Below are positions 34,451-43,749 of a DNA stretch of 64,000 bases, in pieces. The DNA is taken from assembly GCF_018362975.1 (NCBI RefSeq), contig NZ_CP074371.1, positions 4,402,001-4,466,000 of the forward strand, in the 5' to 3' direction. The translations under genes and the position numbers were made by a program. Positions within the stretch are counted from its first letter, which is position 1; each line of letters starts with the position of its first letter. The DNA is from Nocardia tengchongensis (GTDB lineage: Bacteria > Actinomycetota > Actinomycetes > Mycobacteriales > Mycobacteriaceae). The notes beneath the pieces are model-generated. The model saw only the letters and a program-made list of their open reading frames with translations, made no database searches and had not been told where the DNA came from.

Positions 34451-35851
34451 GTGCTGAGTCGCTTCCGAAGACTGGCCGGTGCCTTGATGATCGGGTGCGC
34501 GACGATCGTCGCGTTCTGTGCCGCACCGGGATTCGCGCAACCCCCCGAACCCGGTTCCGCGCCCGTCCCGCCCGGCATCTCGCTGCCCGATATCCAGCGC
34601 TGGATCGACCAGGTGCTCCCGGCGCCCGCCCTCGCCCCGGCTCCGGAGGACTCGCCCTTGGTCGACACTCCGGAGCTGGAACCGGATTTGGCGGCACTGC
34701 GGGCCGCGACCATGCCCGCCCCCATCGGCGACCCCTTCGTCGACGACTGGCCCGCCGGGCTGGACGCCGTCGACCCGGGCGGCATCGTCGCGGTCCGCGA
34801 CGTAACCGCCACGGCCGCACCCACTCTGATCGTGCCGGTGCGGCAGGTGCTGCAGCTGAAGTACCGCACCGACGACTCGCACGGTAAGCCGTCCTACGGT
34901 GTCGCCAGCCTGATCCTGCCGGTCGACGCGTGGACAGGGGCGGGGGAGCGGCCGGTGGTGGTGAACAATCTGCCCATCGACGCGCTGGGCCGCGACTGCA
35001 ACCCGGGTTACACGCTCGCACACGGGTTTTCCCGGGCCGCCAACTTCACCGGCTACGTGCTTCCCACCACGCAGCTGGCGCTGCTGCGCGGCTACGGGGT
35101 GCTCATCACCGACCACGAGGGCCCGCGGATGGCCTACGCCGAGCCCACGGTGGCCGGGCACCTCATCCTCGACGCCATCCGGGCGGTGCGTAACCAGTGG
35201 CCGGATGAGCTGGGCGAGAGCAAGTTCGGCATGATCGGCTACTCCGGTGGCGCCATCGCCACCAACGGCGCGGTGAAGCTGATGAGCGAGTACGCCCCCG
35301 AGCTGGCGGAGGTGGTGGTCGGCGCGGCCCTGGGCGGGGTGCCCGCGGATTTCAGCCTGCTGGCGCAATCCATGAACGCCAATCTCGCCTCGGGGGTGTT
35401 CCTGGGCGCGGTGTTCGGCATCGGCCGTGAGCGGCCCGAGATCCTGGCCCACATGAACCATCTGGCGCGGTGGGTGGCGGTGACGCCGTTGATCAACAGC
35501 CAGTGCAGCGAGGTGTTCGCGGTGCCCGGCGTGCTGCAGTTGCCGATCGACATCGCCGCCGACATCCCCGATCCGCTGAACAGCGATCTGGCGCACGAGA
35601 TCTACAGCATCACCCGCATGGACGGCATGAAATCACCGGTGCCGCTGTTCATCTTCAACGGCGAGCAGGAATTCTGGGTCCCCGCCGCCGGCGCGAAGAA
35701 CCTCTACCGCGAGCAGTGCGCGCTGGGTGTGCCCGCCGTCTACCGCAGCGTGTTCGGCGAGCACTTCATCGCGGCCTTCACCGGCTATCCCGAATCCCTG
35801 AGCTGGCTCGACCAGCGCCTACAAGGCATACCCGCGCCCAACGAATGCTGA
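34451..35851 (+). CDS. Secreted triacylglycerol lipase (LIP family)
   Basis: A 466-aa protein with a signal peptide (RLAGALMIGCATIVAFCAAP, cleavage near GFAQ). It is followed by the alpha/beta hydrolase of secretory lipases: VVVNNLPIDALGRDCNPGYT, the nucleophile elbow GYSGGAIA, LGGVPADF, the acid region PVPLFIFNGEQEFWVP and the His region SVFGEHFIAAFTGYP. It would release fatty acids outside the cell, in line with the lipid-uptake genes downstream. GTG 34451 is the start. A double hairpin separates it from accD. Confidence 0.9.
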   Translation: MLSRFRRLAGALMIGCATIVAFCAAPGFAQPPEPGSAPVPPGISLPDIQRWIDQVLPAPALAPAPEDSPLVDTPELEPDLAALRAATMPAPIGDPFVDDWPAGLDAVDPGGIVAVRDVTATAAPTLIVPVRQVLQLKYRTDDSHGKPSYGVASLILPVDAWTGAGERPVVVNNLPIDALGRDCNPGYTLAHGFSRAANFTGYVLPTTQLALLRGYGVLITDHEGPRMAYAEPTVAGHLILDAIRAVRNQWPDELGESKFGMIGYSGGAIATNGAVKLMSEYAPELAEVVVGAALGGVPADFSLLAQSMNANLASGVFLGAVFGIGRERPEILAHMNHLARWVAVTPLINSQCSEVFAVPGVLQLPIDIAADIPDPLNSDLAHEIYSITRMDGMKSPVPLFIFNGEQEFWVPAAGAKNLYREQCALGVPAVYRSVFGEHFIAAFTGYPESLSWLDQRLQGIPAPNEC

Positions 35852-35885
35852 ACGCGGGCAGCCTGTTTCAACACCCCGGCGAAAT

Positions 35886-35945
35886 CCGAGGGCTTCCTGG
35901 GAAGCCCTCGGCATCTCGTGGCAGGGGTTTCAGGGGAAGCCCCTG
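35886..35945. terminator. Two hairpins between the convergent lipase and carboxylase genes
   Basis: The first (35886-35911) has perfect 12-bp arms CCGAGGGCTTCC and GGAAGCCCTCGG with a 2-base loop. The second (35931-35945) is CAGGGG-AAG-CCCCTG. They lie 34 bp after the lipase stop and 24 bp after the convergent accD stop, so they can act as a bidirectional terminator. Confidence 0.75.
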
Positions 35946-35969
35946 AGAGCCCGAGAGTTGGGCCTGCGC

Positions 35970-37520
35970 TCACATCGGGAAGAGGTTGTGCTTGCGCGGG
36001 TTGGGCTTGCGGACCGCGTTCTTGTCGCGCAGCAGGCGCAGCGCCTTGCGGATCTCGAGGCGGGTCGCCGACGGCTCGATGACCGCGTCGATGTAGCCGC
36101 GCTCGGCGGCGACCCACGGGTTGTCGATGAGCGCGTTGTAGAAGTCGACCATCTGCTTGCGCACGGTCTCGCGCTGCTCGGGCGGAGTCGCGGCGAGGGT
36201 CTTCTTGCCGGTGACGGTGACCATGCCGTCGGCGCCGATGACCGCGATGCGGGCGGTCGGCCACGCCAGGTTGATGTCGACGCCGAGCTGCTTGCAGCCC
36301 ATGACCGCGTAGCCGCCGCCGTAGGCCTTGCGGGTCACGATGGTGACGATCGGGACGGTCGCCTCGATGAGCGCGCGGAACATGCGGCCGCCGCGCTTGA
36401 TGACGCCGTTGCGCTCCTCCTCGACGCCGGGCAACACGCCCGGGGTGTCGACGACGTAGACGAGCGGGATGTTGAACGCGTCGCACAGGCGGATGAAGTA
36501 CGCGCCCTTGTCCGAGCAGGCCGCGTCGAGCGCGCCGCCGAGCACCATGGGCTGGTTGGCGATGACGCCGACCGGCCGGCCGTCGACGCGGGCGAATCCG
36601 GTGATGAGGTTCTGCGCGGCCGCTTCGCCGACCTCGAGGAAGGCCCCGTCGTCGAAGATGCGCAGCAGCACCTCGTGCATGTCGTAGCCCTGGCGGTCGG
36701 AGTCCGGGATGATCCGGTTCAGTTCCAGGTCGGAGTCGGTGAGCTCGGGCTCGAGGCCGGGGTTGATGACCGGCGGTTCCTCGATGCAGCTGCTGGGCAG
36801 GTAGCTGAGGTATTCGCGGGCCCAGTTCAGGGCGTCGGTCTCGGTCTTGGCCACGTGGTGCAGCAGGCCGTTGCGGGCCTGCACGGCCGCGCCGCCCAGC
36901 TCCTCGGCGCTGATGTCCTCGCCGGTGATGCCCTTGATGACCTCGGGACCGGTGACGAACATGTAGGAGTCGTCGGTGGCGATGAGCACGTCCATGTTGA
37001 CCGGGCCGTACACCGAACCGGCCGCGCACTTGCCGAACATGACCGCGACCATCGGCACGAAGCCGGACAGGTCCTCCTGCAGTCGGCACATGGTGGCGTA
37101 CCAGGCCAGCGCGGTGACGCCCTCCTGGATGCGGGCGCCGCCGGAGTCGTTGATCACCACGACCGGGCAGGCGTTGTTGTACGCGAATTCCATGGCGAGG
37201 CGGACGCGGCGGCCGAAGGTCTCGCCGACCGAACCGCCCTGCACACCGGAGTCGTGGGAGATGACCACGACCGGGCGGCCGTCGATCATGCCGCGACCGG
37301 TGACCACGCCGTCGCCGTAGAGGGCGTGCGGCTGACCGGGCGAGCGCATGAGCGCACCCATTTCGACGAAGCTGCCCGGGTCCAGCAGTATGTTCACCCG
37401 TTCGCGGGCGCTGGCGACGCCTTTGGCGATTCGCTTCTGGATACCCTTCTCGCCGGTCGGTTCTTCGGCGATCTCCAGGAGCTTGCGCAGTTCCGCCAGC
37501 TTTTCCGCTGTACCCGTCAT
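35970..37520 (-). CDS. accD: Acyl-CoA/propionyl-CoA carboxylase beta (carboxyltransferase) subunit
   Basis: A 516-aa carboxyltransferase of full length. It transfers CO2 from biotin to acetyl-, propionyl- or longer acyl-CoA, supplying extender units for fatty acid and mycolic acid synthesis. Both crotonase-fold halves are present: VVVINDSGGARIQEGV and KCAAGSVYGPVNMD in the N-half, and LVYVVDTPGVLPGVEEE, IVTIVTRKAYGGGYAVMG and WPTARIAVIGADGMV in the C-half. It ends KHNLFPM. No biotin-carrying alpha subunit is adjacent. Which AccD paralogue it is (for example AccD4-like) cannot be decided here. It is divergent from the AarF kinase gene. Confidence 0.92.
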   Translation of the reverse strand: MTGTAEKLAELRKLLEIAEEPTGEKGIQKRIAKGVASARERVNILLDPGSFVEMGALMRSPGQPHALYGDGVVTGRGMIDGRPVVVISHDSGVQGGSVGETFGRRVRLAMEFAYNNACPVVVINDSGGARIQEGVTALAWYATMCRLQEDLSGFVPMVAVMFGKCAAGSVYGPVNMDVLIATDDSYMFVTGPEVIKGITGEDISAEELGGAAVQARNGLLHHVAKTETDALNWAREYLSYLPSSCIEEPPVINPGLEPELTDSDLELNRIIPDSDRQGYDMHEVLLRIFDDGAFLEVGEAAAQNLITGFARVDGRPVGVIANQPMVLGGALDAACSDKGAYFIRLCDAFNIPLVYVVDTPGVLPGVEEERNGVIKRGGRMFRALIEATVPIVTIVTRKAYGGGYAVMGCKQLGVDINLAWPTARIAVIGADGMVTVTGKKTLAATPPEQRETVRKQMVDFYNALIDNPWVAAERGYIDAVIEPSATRLEIRKALRLLRDKNAVRKPNPRKHNLFPM

Positions 37521-37763
37521 TACTTAGGTCTTGCCTTTCGCCTTCATGGGTCGGGCTTGATCGGTGCCCACGTCGAGCCGGATCACGACTCGACCGCCCA
37601 CGGTACCGTGCGTGTCCCCTTCCTAACCAGTGAACGCCTGGGTAATGTGCCCGGCCTCGCGCCCGGGGAGCGCGGCTCCTCACAACGAGACTGCTGTACT
37701 TGTGCGGCGACAGCCCGTCCCCGTGCCGCGAACCAGGCCGCCGTCAGCGATACACTGCGGCCC

Positions 37764-39143
37764 GTGAGCTCACCCATGACTGTGCGAGCGGGGACGCCCG
37801 AGGTGATCCGGCCCGATCTCGATACCTTCGGCTTCTCGGAGTGGCGGCGGACCGCCGTGGTCGGTGCGGTGCTGGGCGGCTCGGTCGTGAGCAGCGTGCT
37901 GCGCGGCGGCCTGCGCCCGGCCAAGCGCAAGCGGGCCGCGGCCGAGGGCGTGGTGAACGGCTTCGAGACGCTGGGCCCGATGTTCGTGAAGCTGGGCCAG
38001 CTGATCGCGTCCTCGCCGGGCGCGTTCCCGCGCGAACTGGCCGACGCCTGCCTGCGCTGCCTCGACGACGTGCCGCCCTTCGCCTCGGCGGACGCCCGCG
38101 CCATCATCGAGGCCGATCTGGGCAAGCCGATCTCGGAGCTGTTCCTGGAGTTCGACGACGAACCGCTCTCGGCGGCCTCCATCGCCCAGGTGCACGCGTG
38201 CGTGCTGCCCGACGGCCGCCCGGCGGTGGTGAAGGTGCAGCGGCCCGAGATCGCCCGGCGGATGATCGTGGATCTGCGCTCGGCCATGCGGCTCGCGCGC
38301 ACCCTGGAGAAGCGGTCGGAGAACGCCCGGGTCGCCAATACCCAGGCGGTGGTGCGGGATCTGTACGAGGCCACCGTCGCGGAACTGAACTTCCTGATCG
38401 AGGCCGAGAACCAGACCCGTGCCCGCCAGCATCTGAGCGCCTTCGGCGACAACACCAATGTGGCCGTGCCCGAGGTGTATTGGGACTACTGCGCCCCGCG
38501 GGTGCTGTGCATGGAGCGCATGCGCGGCATGCCGCTGGACCGCTTCGACGATATCCGCGCCGCCCACCCGGAGCCGGAGCTGCTGATCCGCCGGCTGGTG
38601 AAGGCGTGGATGGAATCGGTTGCGGTGCACGGGGTCTTCCACGGCGACGTGCACGCGGGCAACCTGTGGCTGCTCGACGACGGCCGGGTGGCCATGCTCG
38701 ATTTCGGCATCGTGGGCAAGATGGAGGCCGAGTGGCGCGAGTTCGTGCGCGCGCTGTTCTACGCCAGCTCCATCGACAACGACTTCCGCCCGGTGGCCCG
38801 CGCGCTGCGCGCCCTGGACCTGGTCGCCGACGACAGCGGCGATGACGCCACCATCGGCCGTCAGCTCGCGGTCGCGCTCGGGCCCGTGCTCTCGGGCAGC
38901 CTGGACAAGCTGGATCTGGGTGTGGTCTCGGCGCGCCTGCTGGAGTTCGGCAAGCGCCGTGGCGCGTCGGGCCCGCAGCAGCTGGTGCTGATGGGCAAGC
39001 AGCTCGGCTATTTCGAGCGGTACGCGGTGGCGCTGGCCCCCGGCTGGAAGCTGGGGCGCGATCTCTACCTGTTCCGCAATATCTTCCCCGCCGAGGTGGC
39101 GGCCAAGGTCGCCGCCGAGGGCATCGAGCTCCCGACCGACTGA
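37764..39143 (+). CDS. ABC1/AarF (UbiB) family atypical kinase
   Basis: A 459-aa protein. The N-terminal KxGQ motif is MFVKLGQLIASSPGAFPREL. The Ala-rich loop is AASIAQVHACVLPDG, the ATP-binding Lys is in AVVKVQRPEIARRM, the catalytic part is HGDVHAGNLW and the metal site is LDFGIVGKM. UbiB-type proteins support quinone synthesis or lipid transport. GTG 37764 is the start; ATG 37776 is an alternative. The long upstream frame continues antisense through accD but is not coding. It is divergent from accD with 243 bp between. Confidence 0.88.
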   Translation: MSSPMTVRAGTPEVIRPDLDTFGFSEWRRTAVVGAVLGGSVVSSVLRGGLRPAKRKRAAAEGVVNGFETLGPMFVKLGQLIASSPGAFPRELADACLRCLDDVPPFASADARAIIEADLGKPISELFLEFDDEPLSAASIAQVHACVLPDGRPAVVKVQRPEIARRMIVDLRSAMRLARTLEKRSENARVANTQAVVRDLYEATVAELNFLIEAENQTRARQHLSAFGDNTNVAVPEVYWDYCAPRVLCMERMRGMPLDRFDDIRAAHPEPELLIRRLVKAWMESVAVHGVFHGDVHAGNLWLLDDGRVAMLDFGIVGKMEAEWREFVRALFYASSIDNDFRPVARALRALDLVADDSGDDATIGRQLAVALGPVLSGSLDKLDLGVVSARLLEFGKRRGASGPQQLVLMGKQLGYFERYAVALAPGWKLGRDLYLFRNIFPAEVAAKVAAEGIELPTD

Positions 39144-39250
39144 CCGCGCAAGCCTGAGAGAAGCGTCAGGAAAACCTCAGGCTACGGCCAGATTCACCCG
39201 GCACTGTGGATGGCAGACAGACAGCGTCGGGCGAGCCTGCGAGGTGCGGA

Positions 39251-39598
39251 ATGGTCGAATTCGAGGTCACCGGAACCACTGTGACGGTGCGGGTCACCGG
39301 CGCGCACAAGGTGCTCGCGCTGCGGGATCACGTGAGCTTCGATCTGGCTCAGGTCCGGGCCGTCGGGCCCGCGCCGGTGGATCTGCGTCCCCCGTGGCTG
39401 CGGACACCGGGCACCTTCTTCCCCGGGGTGATCGCCGCGGGCATCTTCCGCGGCAAGGGCCGCAAGGAGTTCTGGGACACCCGGTTCGACGGTCAGGGCG
39501 TGCTGATCGAGCTGGCGGGCGCGGATTTCACGCGCGTGGTGGTGGATGCCGCCGAGCCGGAGTCGGTGCTGCGGCGGTTGACGGCGCTGGCCGCCTGA
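39251..39598 (+). CDS. Conserved hypothetical protein, PH-like fold
   Basis: A 115-aa beta-rich protein (MVEFEVTGTTVTVRVTGAHK, then LRDHVSFDLAQVRAVGPAPV, WLRTPGTFFPGVIAAGIFRG, GRKEFWDTRFDGQGVLIELA). The pattern of seven strands and a final helix resembles small bacterial PH-domain proteins common in actinobacteria. The start ATG 39251 follows CGAGGTGCGGA. The function is unknown. Two hairpins follow. Confidence 0.75.
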   Translation: MVEFEVTGTTVTVRVTGAHKVLALRDHVSFDLAQVRAVGPAPVDLRPPWLRTPGTFFPGVIAAGIFRGKGRKEFWDTRFDGQGVLIELAGADFTRVVVDAAEPESVLRRLTALAA

Positions 39599-39604
39599 TG
39601 TGCG

Positions 39605-39680
39605 GGGCCCGGAATCGTCCGGGCCCACAGACCCGAATTGCTCGTGCCGCAGGCCTCATCTTCGAGGGTGCGGCACGAGC
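39605..39680 (+). terminator. Tandem hairpins after the PH-like gene
   Basis: The first (39605-39626) has perfect 9-bp arms GGGCCCGGA and TCCGGGCCC with a 4-base loop, 7 bp after the stop. The second (39640-39680) has perfect 12-bp arms GCTCGTGCCGCA and TGCGGCACGAGC with a 17-base loop. The first is a good terminator; the second may serve the convergent gene at 39718. Confidence 0.7.
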
Positions 39681-39717
39681 GGGTCCGGGCGGATTTTGGG
39701 GGTGATGGGTGGAATTG

Positions 39718-39942
39718 TCAGGGGGTCGGGCAGAGGAAGGCGCCGGCGGGCGGCGGAACGGGGACGATCCTTTCCGGCGCCGGTGCCGGGACCGCGGCGG
39801 GGGCGTTGGGGGGCCCACCGGGGGCGCCCGCGGCGGGCGCACCGACGTCACCGGAACCCCATGCGGCGGACGGGTTCATGGTGAAAACGGCGGCACAGAC
39901 GAATGCACTGACGAGCAAGCCGAGCGCTTTCTTTTGCGTCAT
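39718..39942 (-). CDS. Small secreted Ala/Pro-rich protein
   Basis: A 74-aa protein with a signal peptide (MTQKKALGLLVSAFVCAAVF, cleavage near SAAWG) and a mature part rich in Pro, Ala and Gly (APAAGAPGGPPNAPAAVPAP) ending AGAFLCPTP. The start is ATG 39942 without a clear ribosome-binding site. The function is unknown. Confidence 0.6.
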   Translation of the reverse strand: MTQKKALGLLVSAFVCAAVFTMNPSAAWGSGDVGAPAAGAPGGPPNAPAAVPAPAPERIVPVPPPAGAFLCPTP

Positions 39943-40202
39943 GGAGAACGACGCTACAACTAGTTCGTGGCAATTCGTGGGATGCCTGGATCTCCGGGAA
40001 TGTCGTGACCAGCCGATCGCATGCGCGGTGGTTCGAATTCGTTGTCGCGCAACCAAACTAATTGGTCGGAATAGTTTGTTTTCAGATTATTGTGTTATGG
40101 ACTGTGCCAGAGCACGTTTCGGTCACGAACTGGTGTGTCGGCGGGGGTTTTGCCCGTTTCTGTAGTGCACTGCCCGGGAGAACTCGACCGGGAGGAAGTG
40201 CG

Positions 40203-40631
40203 ATGACTGCTGGATCTGGTTCGAGGATCGCCGTCACGGCGGCGCTCACGCTTGCCGTTTCCGCAGCGGTGGCCGTCCACGCGCCGCTGAGCGCGGGCGC
40301 GGGCACCTGCGGATCGAGTCTGGAGGATTTCCGTGGCGCATTCGCCGTTCAGGACGATCCGGGGACCGTGCTGAGTTTCGACGGGGCCGGCGGCATCGCC
40401 TTCCGCGGTACCCGGCTCGGCGCCGGCGAGGGCATCTACGCGGTCATTCCGTCGGGCGGATTCACCGCCACCCTGCGCATGACCGACAGCGGCGAAGACG
40501 TCGTCCGGCCGGATAATTCGACCGCGATGGTCAAGAGCACGATCCTGACCTGCCCGGCCGGAACGCAGGTCGGGACTTTCCTCTCACTGGATCAAAGCAG
40601 CAGGCGATTCAATTACGCGCGGTCGACCTGA
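40203..40631 (+). CDS. Secreted hypothetical protein
   Basis: A 142-aa protein with a signal peptide (SRIAVTAALTLAVSAAVAVH, cleavage near AGAGT) and a mature domain of about 110 residues with two Cys (AGTCGSSLEDF and ILTCPAGTQVG) that may form a disulfide. GGGAGGAAGTGCG lies just upstream of the ATG. No family was recognised. It is convergent with the alpha-mannosidase, with 21 bp between stops. Confidence 0.65.
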   Translation: MTAGSGSRIAVTAALTLAVSAAVAVHAPLSAGAGTCGSSLEDFRGAFAVQDDPGTVLSFDGAGGIAFRGTRLGAGEGIYAVIPSGGFTATLRMTDSGEDVVRPDNSTAMVKSTILTCPAGTQVGTFLSLDQSSRRFNYARST

Positions 40632-40652
40632 AAAACCTGTGACAGCAATGGT

Positions 40653-43600
40653 TTACCGGCTGAATCGCAGGGTGACGAGCTGGAAAGGCCGCAGGCGCAG
40701 CAGAATTCCGCCGTCGGTGGATTCGGCGACCATTTCTTCCAGTAATGGCCGCTCCAGCAGATCGCAGCAGCGGTCGCCGGTGAACGTGAATCCCGGTGTC
40801 AGCACGGCGGTGGCGCGACCGCCGGCGGCCTCGTACAGTCGCACCACGACATCGCCGGAACCGTCGTCGGCCAATTTGACCGCGCTGGTGACCACGTCGT
40901 CATTGTCGACCGAGAACAACGGCGCGACCGGTTCGGCGACGCCGGGGGTGACCGGCGGGAGGTTGATGCGGTAGCCCGCGCGCACGGCATCGGTGATCGA
41001 CGCGCCCGGCAGCAGCGCGTGCCGGAAATGGTGTGCGCCATGGTCGGTGTGCGGATCCGGGAAACGCGGGGCGCGTAGCAGGGACGCTCGGACGGTGATG
41101 GTGGTGCCGCCGTCGGGTCGCACGGTGCGGGTCAGATCGTGGCCGTAGGTGGCGTCGTTGACCAGGGCCGCGCCCCAGCCGGGTTCGGCGACGTGGATGA
41201 AGCGGTGGTTGCAGGCCTCGAATTTGGCGTATTCCCAGCTGGTGTTGGTGTGGGTGGGCCGGTAGAGGTGGCCGAACTGGGTTTCGGAGGCGTAGCGGTC
41301 GGCGTGAATGTCCAGGGGGAAGGCCAGTTTGAGGAACTTCTCGGTCTCGTACCAGTCGACCATGGTGGTGATCTCCAGGGCCCCGGTGTCCGCGCGCAGG
41401 GTGAGGAGCTGTTCGACGGTAGAGGATCCGAAGGAGCGGCCGACGCGGATCGCGGCCTCGGTGGGGGAGTCGGTCTCCGCCGCCAGGAAGTCCACGTCGG
41501 TGAGGTCGGTGACGGTATTGCGGTAGAACTGGTCGACGTCCCACGCGTCCCAGGAGTTCGGGTAATCCTGGTGCAGCTGCAGCAGATTCGCGGCCGCGCC
41601 CGGCGGCAGCGTCTCGCGCTGCTGCTCGCGGTCGTACAGGGACACCACCAGCCCGCGCGCGTCGACCTCCACCCGTGTCCGGTCGTTGGCGAGCACGAAC
41701 CCGCCTCCGGACCGCTCGGTCACCGTGCAGTCGCGGCTGGGTGCGGAGGGTCCCGCGCCGCCGGCCGGAATTCCGTTCCAGGCGTGCGGGGCCGGGTTGA
41801 AGACGTATGGCCCGGACCGTTCGCCGCCGAGCGCCCATTGCGCGCGCTCGATGATGGCCGACAGTTCCGCGGCGACCCGGGTGTAGGTACGCTCGGCCTC
41901 GCGGTGCACCCAGGCGATCGAGGAGCCCGGCAGGATGTCGTGGAACTGGTGCAGCAGCACCGTCTTCCAGAGCCGGTCCAGCTCGGCGGCCGGGTACTCG
42001 TAGTCGGTGCGGACCGCCGCGGTGGCCGCCCACAGTTCGGCCTCGCGCAGCAGGTGCTCGCTGCGCCGGTTGCCCTGTTTGGTCTTGGCCTGGCTGGTCA
42101 GGGTCGCGCGGTGCAGTTCCAGATACAGCTCGCCCACCCACACTGCCGGATTCGCGTATTCGGCCTGGGCCTTGGCGAAGAAGTCGGCGGGCCGCTCCCA
42201 GGCCACCTTCGGTGAACCTTCGAGATCGCGCATGCGGGCGGCGCGGGCGATCATCTCGCGGGTGGTTCCGCCGCCGCCGTCACCCCACCCGGTCGGCGCC
42301 AGCGATCGGGTGGCCCGCCCCTTCTCCTTGAAATTCTTGGCGGCGTGGGCGATCTCGCGGGCCTGCATGGAGCAGTTGTAGGTGTCGACGGGCGGGAAGT
42401 GGGTGAAGATCCGGGTCCCGTCGATGCCCTCCCACAGGAACGTGTGGTGCGGGAAGGTGTTGGTCTGGCTCCACGAGATCTTCTGGGTGAGCAGCCATTT
42501 GGATCCGGCGGCCTTGATGATCTGCGGCAGTCCGGCGGCGAAGCCGAAGGTGTCGGGCAGCCACGCCTCCTCGTTCTCGATGCCGAATTCTTCGAGGAAG
42601 AAGCGTTTCCCGTGCACGAACTGCCGTGCCATGGCTTCCGAGCCCGGCATATTGGTGTCCGATTCCACCCACATGCCGCCGGCCGGCACGAATCGCCCTT
42701 CGGCCACCGCCGCTTTCACCCGGGCGTACACCTCGGGCCGGTGCTGTTTGAGGAAGTCGTATTGCGCCGCTTGGGACATGGTGTAGATGAAGTCGGGTTC
42801 GGCGTCGAGCAGCGCGGTCATGTTCGCGGTGGTCCGCGCGACCTTGCGGACGGTCTCGCGCAGTGGCCACAGCCACGCGGTGTCGATGTGCGCGTGCCCG
42901 ATCGCGGAGATGAGATGCGCGGACGCGATCGCCGGTTGCGCCAGCACCCCGGCCAGGCAGGCGCGGGCGGCGCTCGCGCCCGCGTTCACATTTTGCAGAT
43001 CGATCGCGTCCAGGGCTCGTTCGATGGCCCGCACGATGTCATAGCGGCGCGCGGGGTCTTCCGGCATCTCGTGCATGAGCTCGCCGAGCACCTCGAGGTC
43101 CTGGACGAGCTGCCACACCTCCTCGTCGAAGACGACGAGATCCATGCGCCCCAAACGGTATTGGGGGTCGGTCCCGGCGGTCTCGAGCTCGCCGAGACCG
43201 GTCGGCCCGAAGAACGGGATGATCGGATTCGACGCCGCCTCCACGTGCAGCAGCACCTGCTCGCCGCCGCGGGCCGGCGCCGCCACCCGCACCCACTGGT
43301 TGCGCGGATGCAGACCTTTCACCGGTGATCCGTCGGGCCGGTACACCAGCCCCTCGCACTGGAATCCGGTCTGGTTGGCGTCGAATCCGAGGTCGATGAT
43401 CGCCTCGACGGTCCGCCCGGCCCACTCCGCCGGCACGGTGCCCTCGACGGTCAGCCAGCTGGTGCCCCAGGGCGCGCCCCACCGGGCGCCCGGCGCGGTC
43501 GGCGTGCGCGGCGCGGCGAGACCCTCGGCGATCGGAACCGGTTCGCCCGGCGCTTCCCAGATGGACACCCGCATCGGTGTGGACTCCGGGTACACGGCGG

Positions 43601-43661
43601 GTTTGATGCGGTCGAGCATCCGCCCGAGCCTGCCCTCGATCAACCGGCGGTCATCGTGCAT
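40653..43661 (-). CDS. Alpha-mannosidase (glycoside hydrolase family 38)
   Basis: A 1002-aa enzyme of normal family length. The N-terminal beta domain is followed by the GH38 catalytic domain: the zinc-binding AIGHAHIDTAWLWPLRETVR, FVPAGGMWVESDTNMPGSEA with the nucleophile Asp, LPDTFGFAAGLPQI and SWSQTNTFPHHTFLWEGIDG. Beta domains follow, ending ILLRLRPFQLVTLRF. It hydrolyses alpha-mannosides, for example host glycans or the cell's own mannan-type glycolipids. No signal peptide is present, so it is cytoplasmic. ATG 43661 is preferred over 43676 because GGGAG lies 8 bp before it. Confidence 0.92.
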   Translation of the reverse strand: MHDDRRLIEGRLGRMLDRIKPAVYPESTPMRVSIWEAPGEPVPIAEGLAAPRTPTAPGARWGAPWGTSWLTVEGTVPAEWAGRTVEAIIDLGFDANQTGFQCEGLVYRPDGSPVKGLHPRNQWVRVAAPARGGEQVLLHVEAASNPIIPFFGPTGLGELETAGTDPQYRLGRMDLVVFDEEVWQLVQDLEVLGELMHEMPEDPARRYDIVRAIERALDAIDLQNVNAGASAARACLAGVLAQPAIASAHLISAIGHAHIDTAWLWPLRETVRKVARTTANMTALLDAEPDFIYTMSQAAQYDFLKQHRPEVYARVKAAVAEGRFVPAGGMWVESDTNMPGSEAMARQFVHGKRFFLEEFGIENEEAWLPDTFGFAAGLPQIIKAAGSKWLLTQKISWSQTNTFPHHTFLWEGIDGTRIFTHFPPVDTYNCSMQAREIAHAAKNFKEKGRATRSLAPTGWGDGGGGTTREMIARAARMRDLEGSPKVAWERPADFFAKAQAEYANPAVWVGELYLELHRATLTSQAKTKQGNRRSEHLLREAELWAATAAVRTDYEYPAAELDRLWKTVLLHQFHDILPGSSIAWVHREAERTYTRVAAELSAIIERAQWALGGERSGPYVFNPAPHAWNGIPAGGAGPSAPSRDCTVTERSGGGFVLANDRTRVEVDARGLVVSLYDREQQRETLPPGAAANLLQLHQDYPNSWDAWDVDQFYRNTVTDLTDVDFLAAETDSPTEAAIRVGRSFGSSTVEQLLTLRADTGALEITTMVDWYETEKFLKLAFPLDIHADRYASETQFGHLYRPTHTNTSWEYAKFEACNHRFIHVAEPGWGAALVNDATYGHDLTRTVRPDGGTTITVRASLLRAPRFPDPHTDHGAHHFRHALLPGASITDAVRAGYRINLPPVTPGVAEPVAPLFSVDNDDVVTSAVKLADDGSGDVVVRLYEAAGGRATAVLTPGFTFTGDRCCDLLERPLLEEMVAESTDGGILLRLRPFQLVTLRFSR

Positions 43662-43749
43662 AACGGTGGCTCCCATCGGGCGTGGGTGGTGACCGGCGAA
43701 CCGTCTCCCGCCCGACTCTAGCGGCCGCGGGTCCGCCGTCCGGGAATGC

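Noticed and set aside
35958..37763. A very long + strand open frame upstream of the AarF kinase, antisense to accD
   Set aside because: Its codons mirror the accD gene, the translated product is His/Asp/Val/Gly-rich shadow sequence without any fold, and a good start for AarF exists at 37764.
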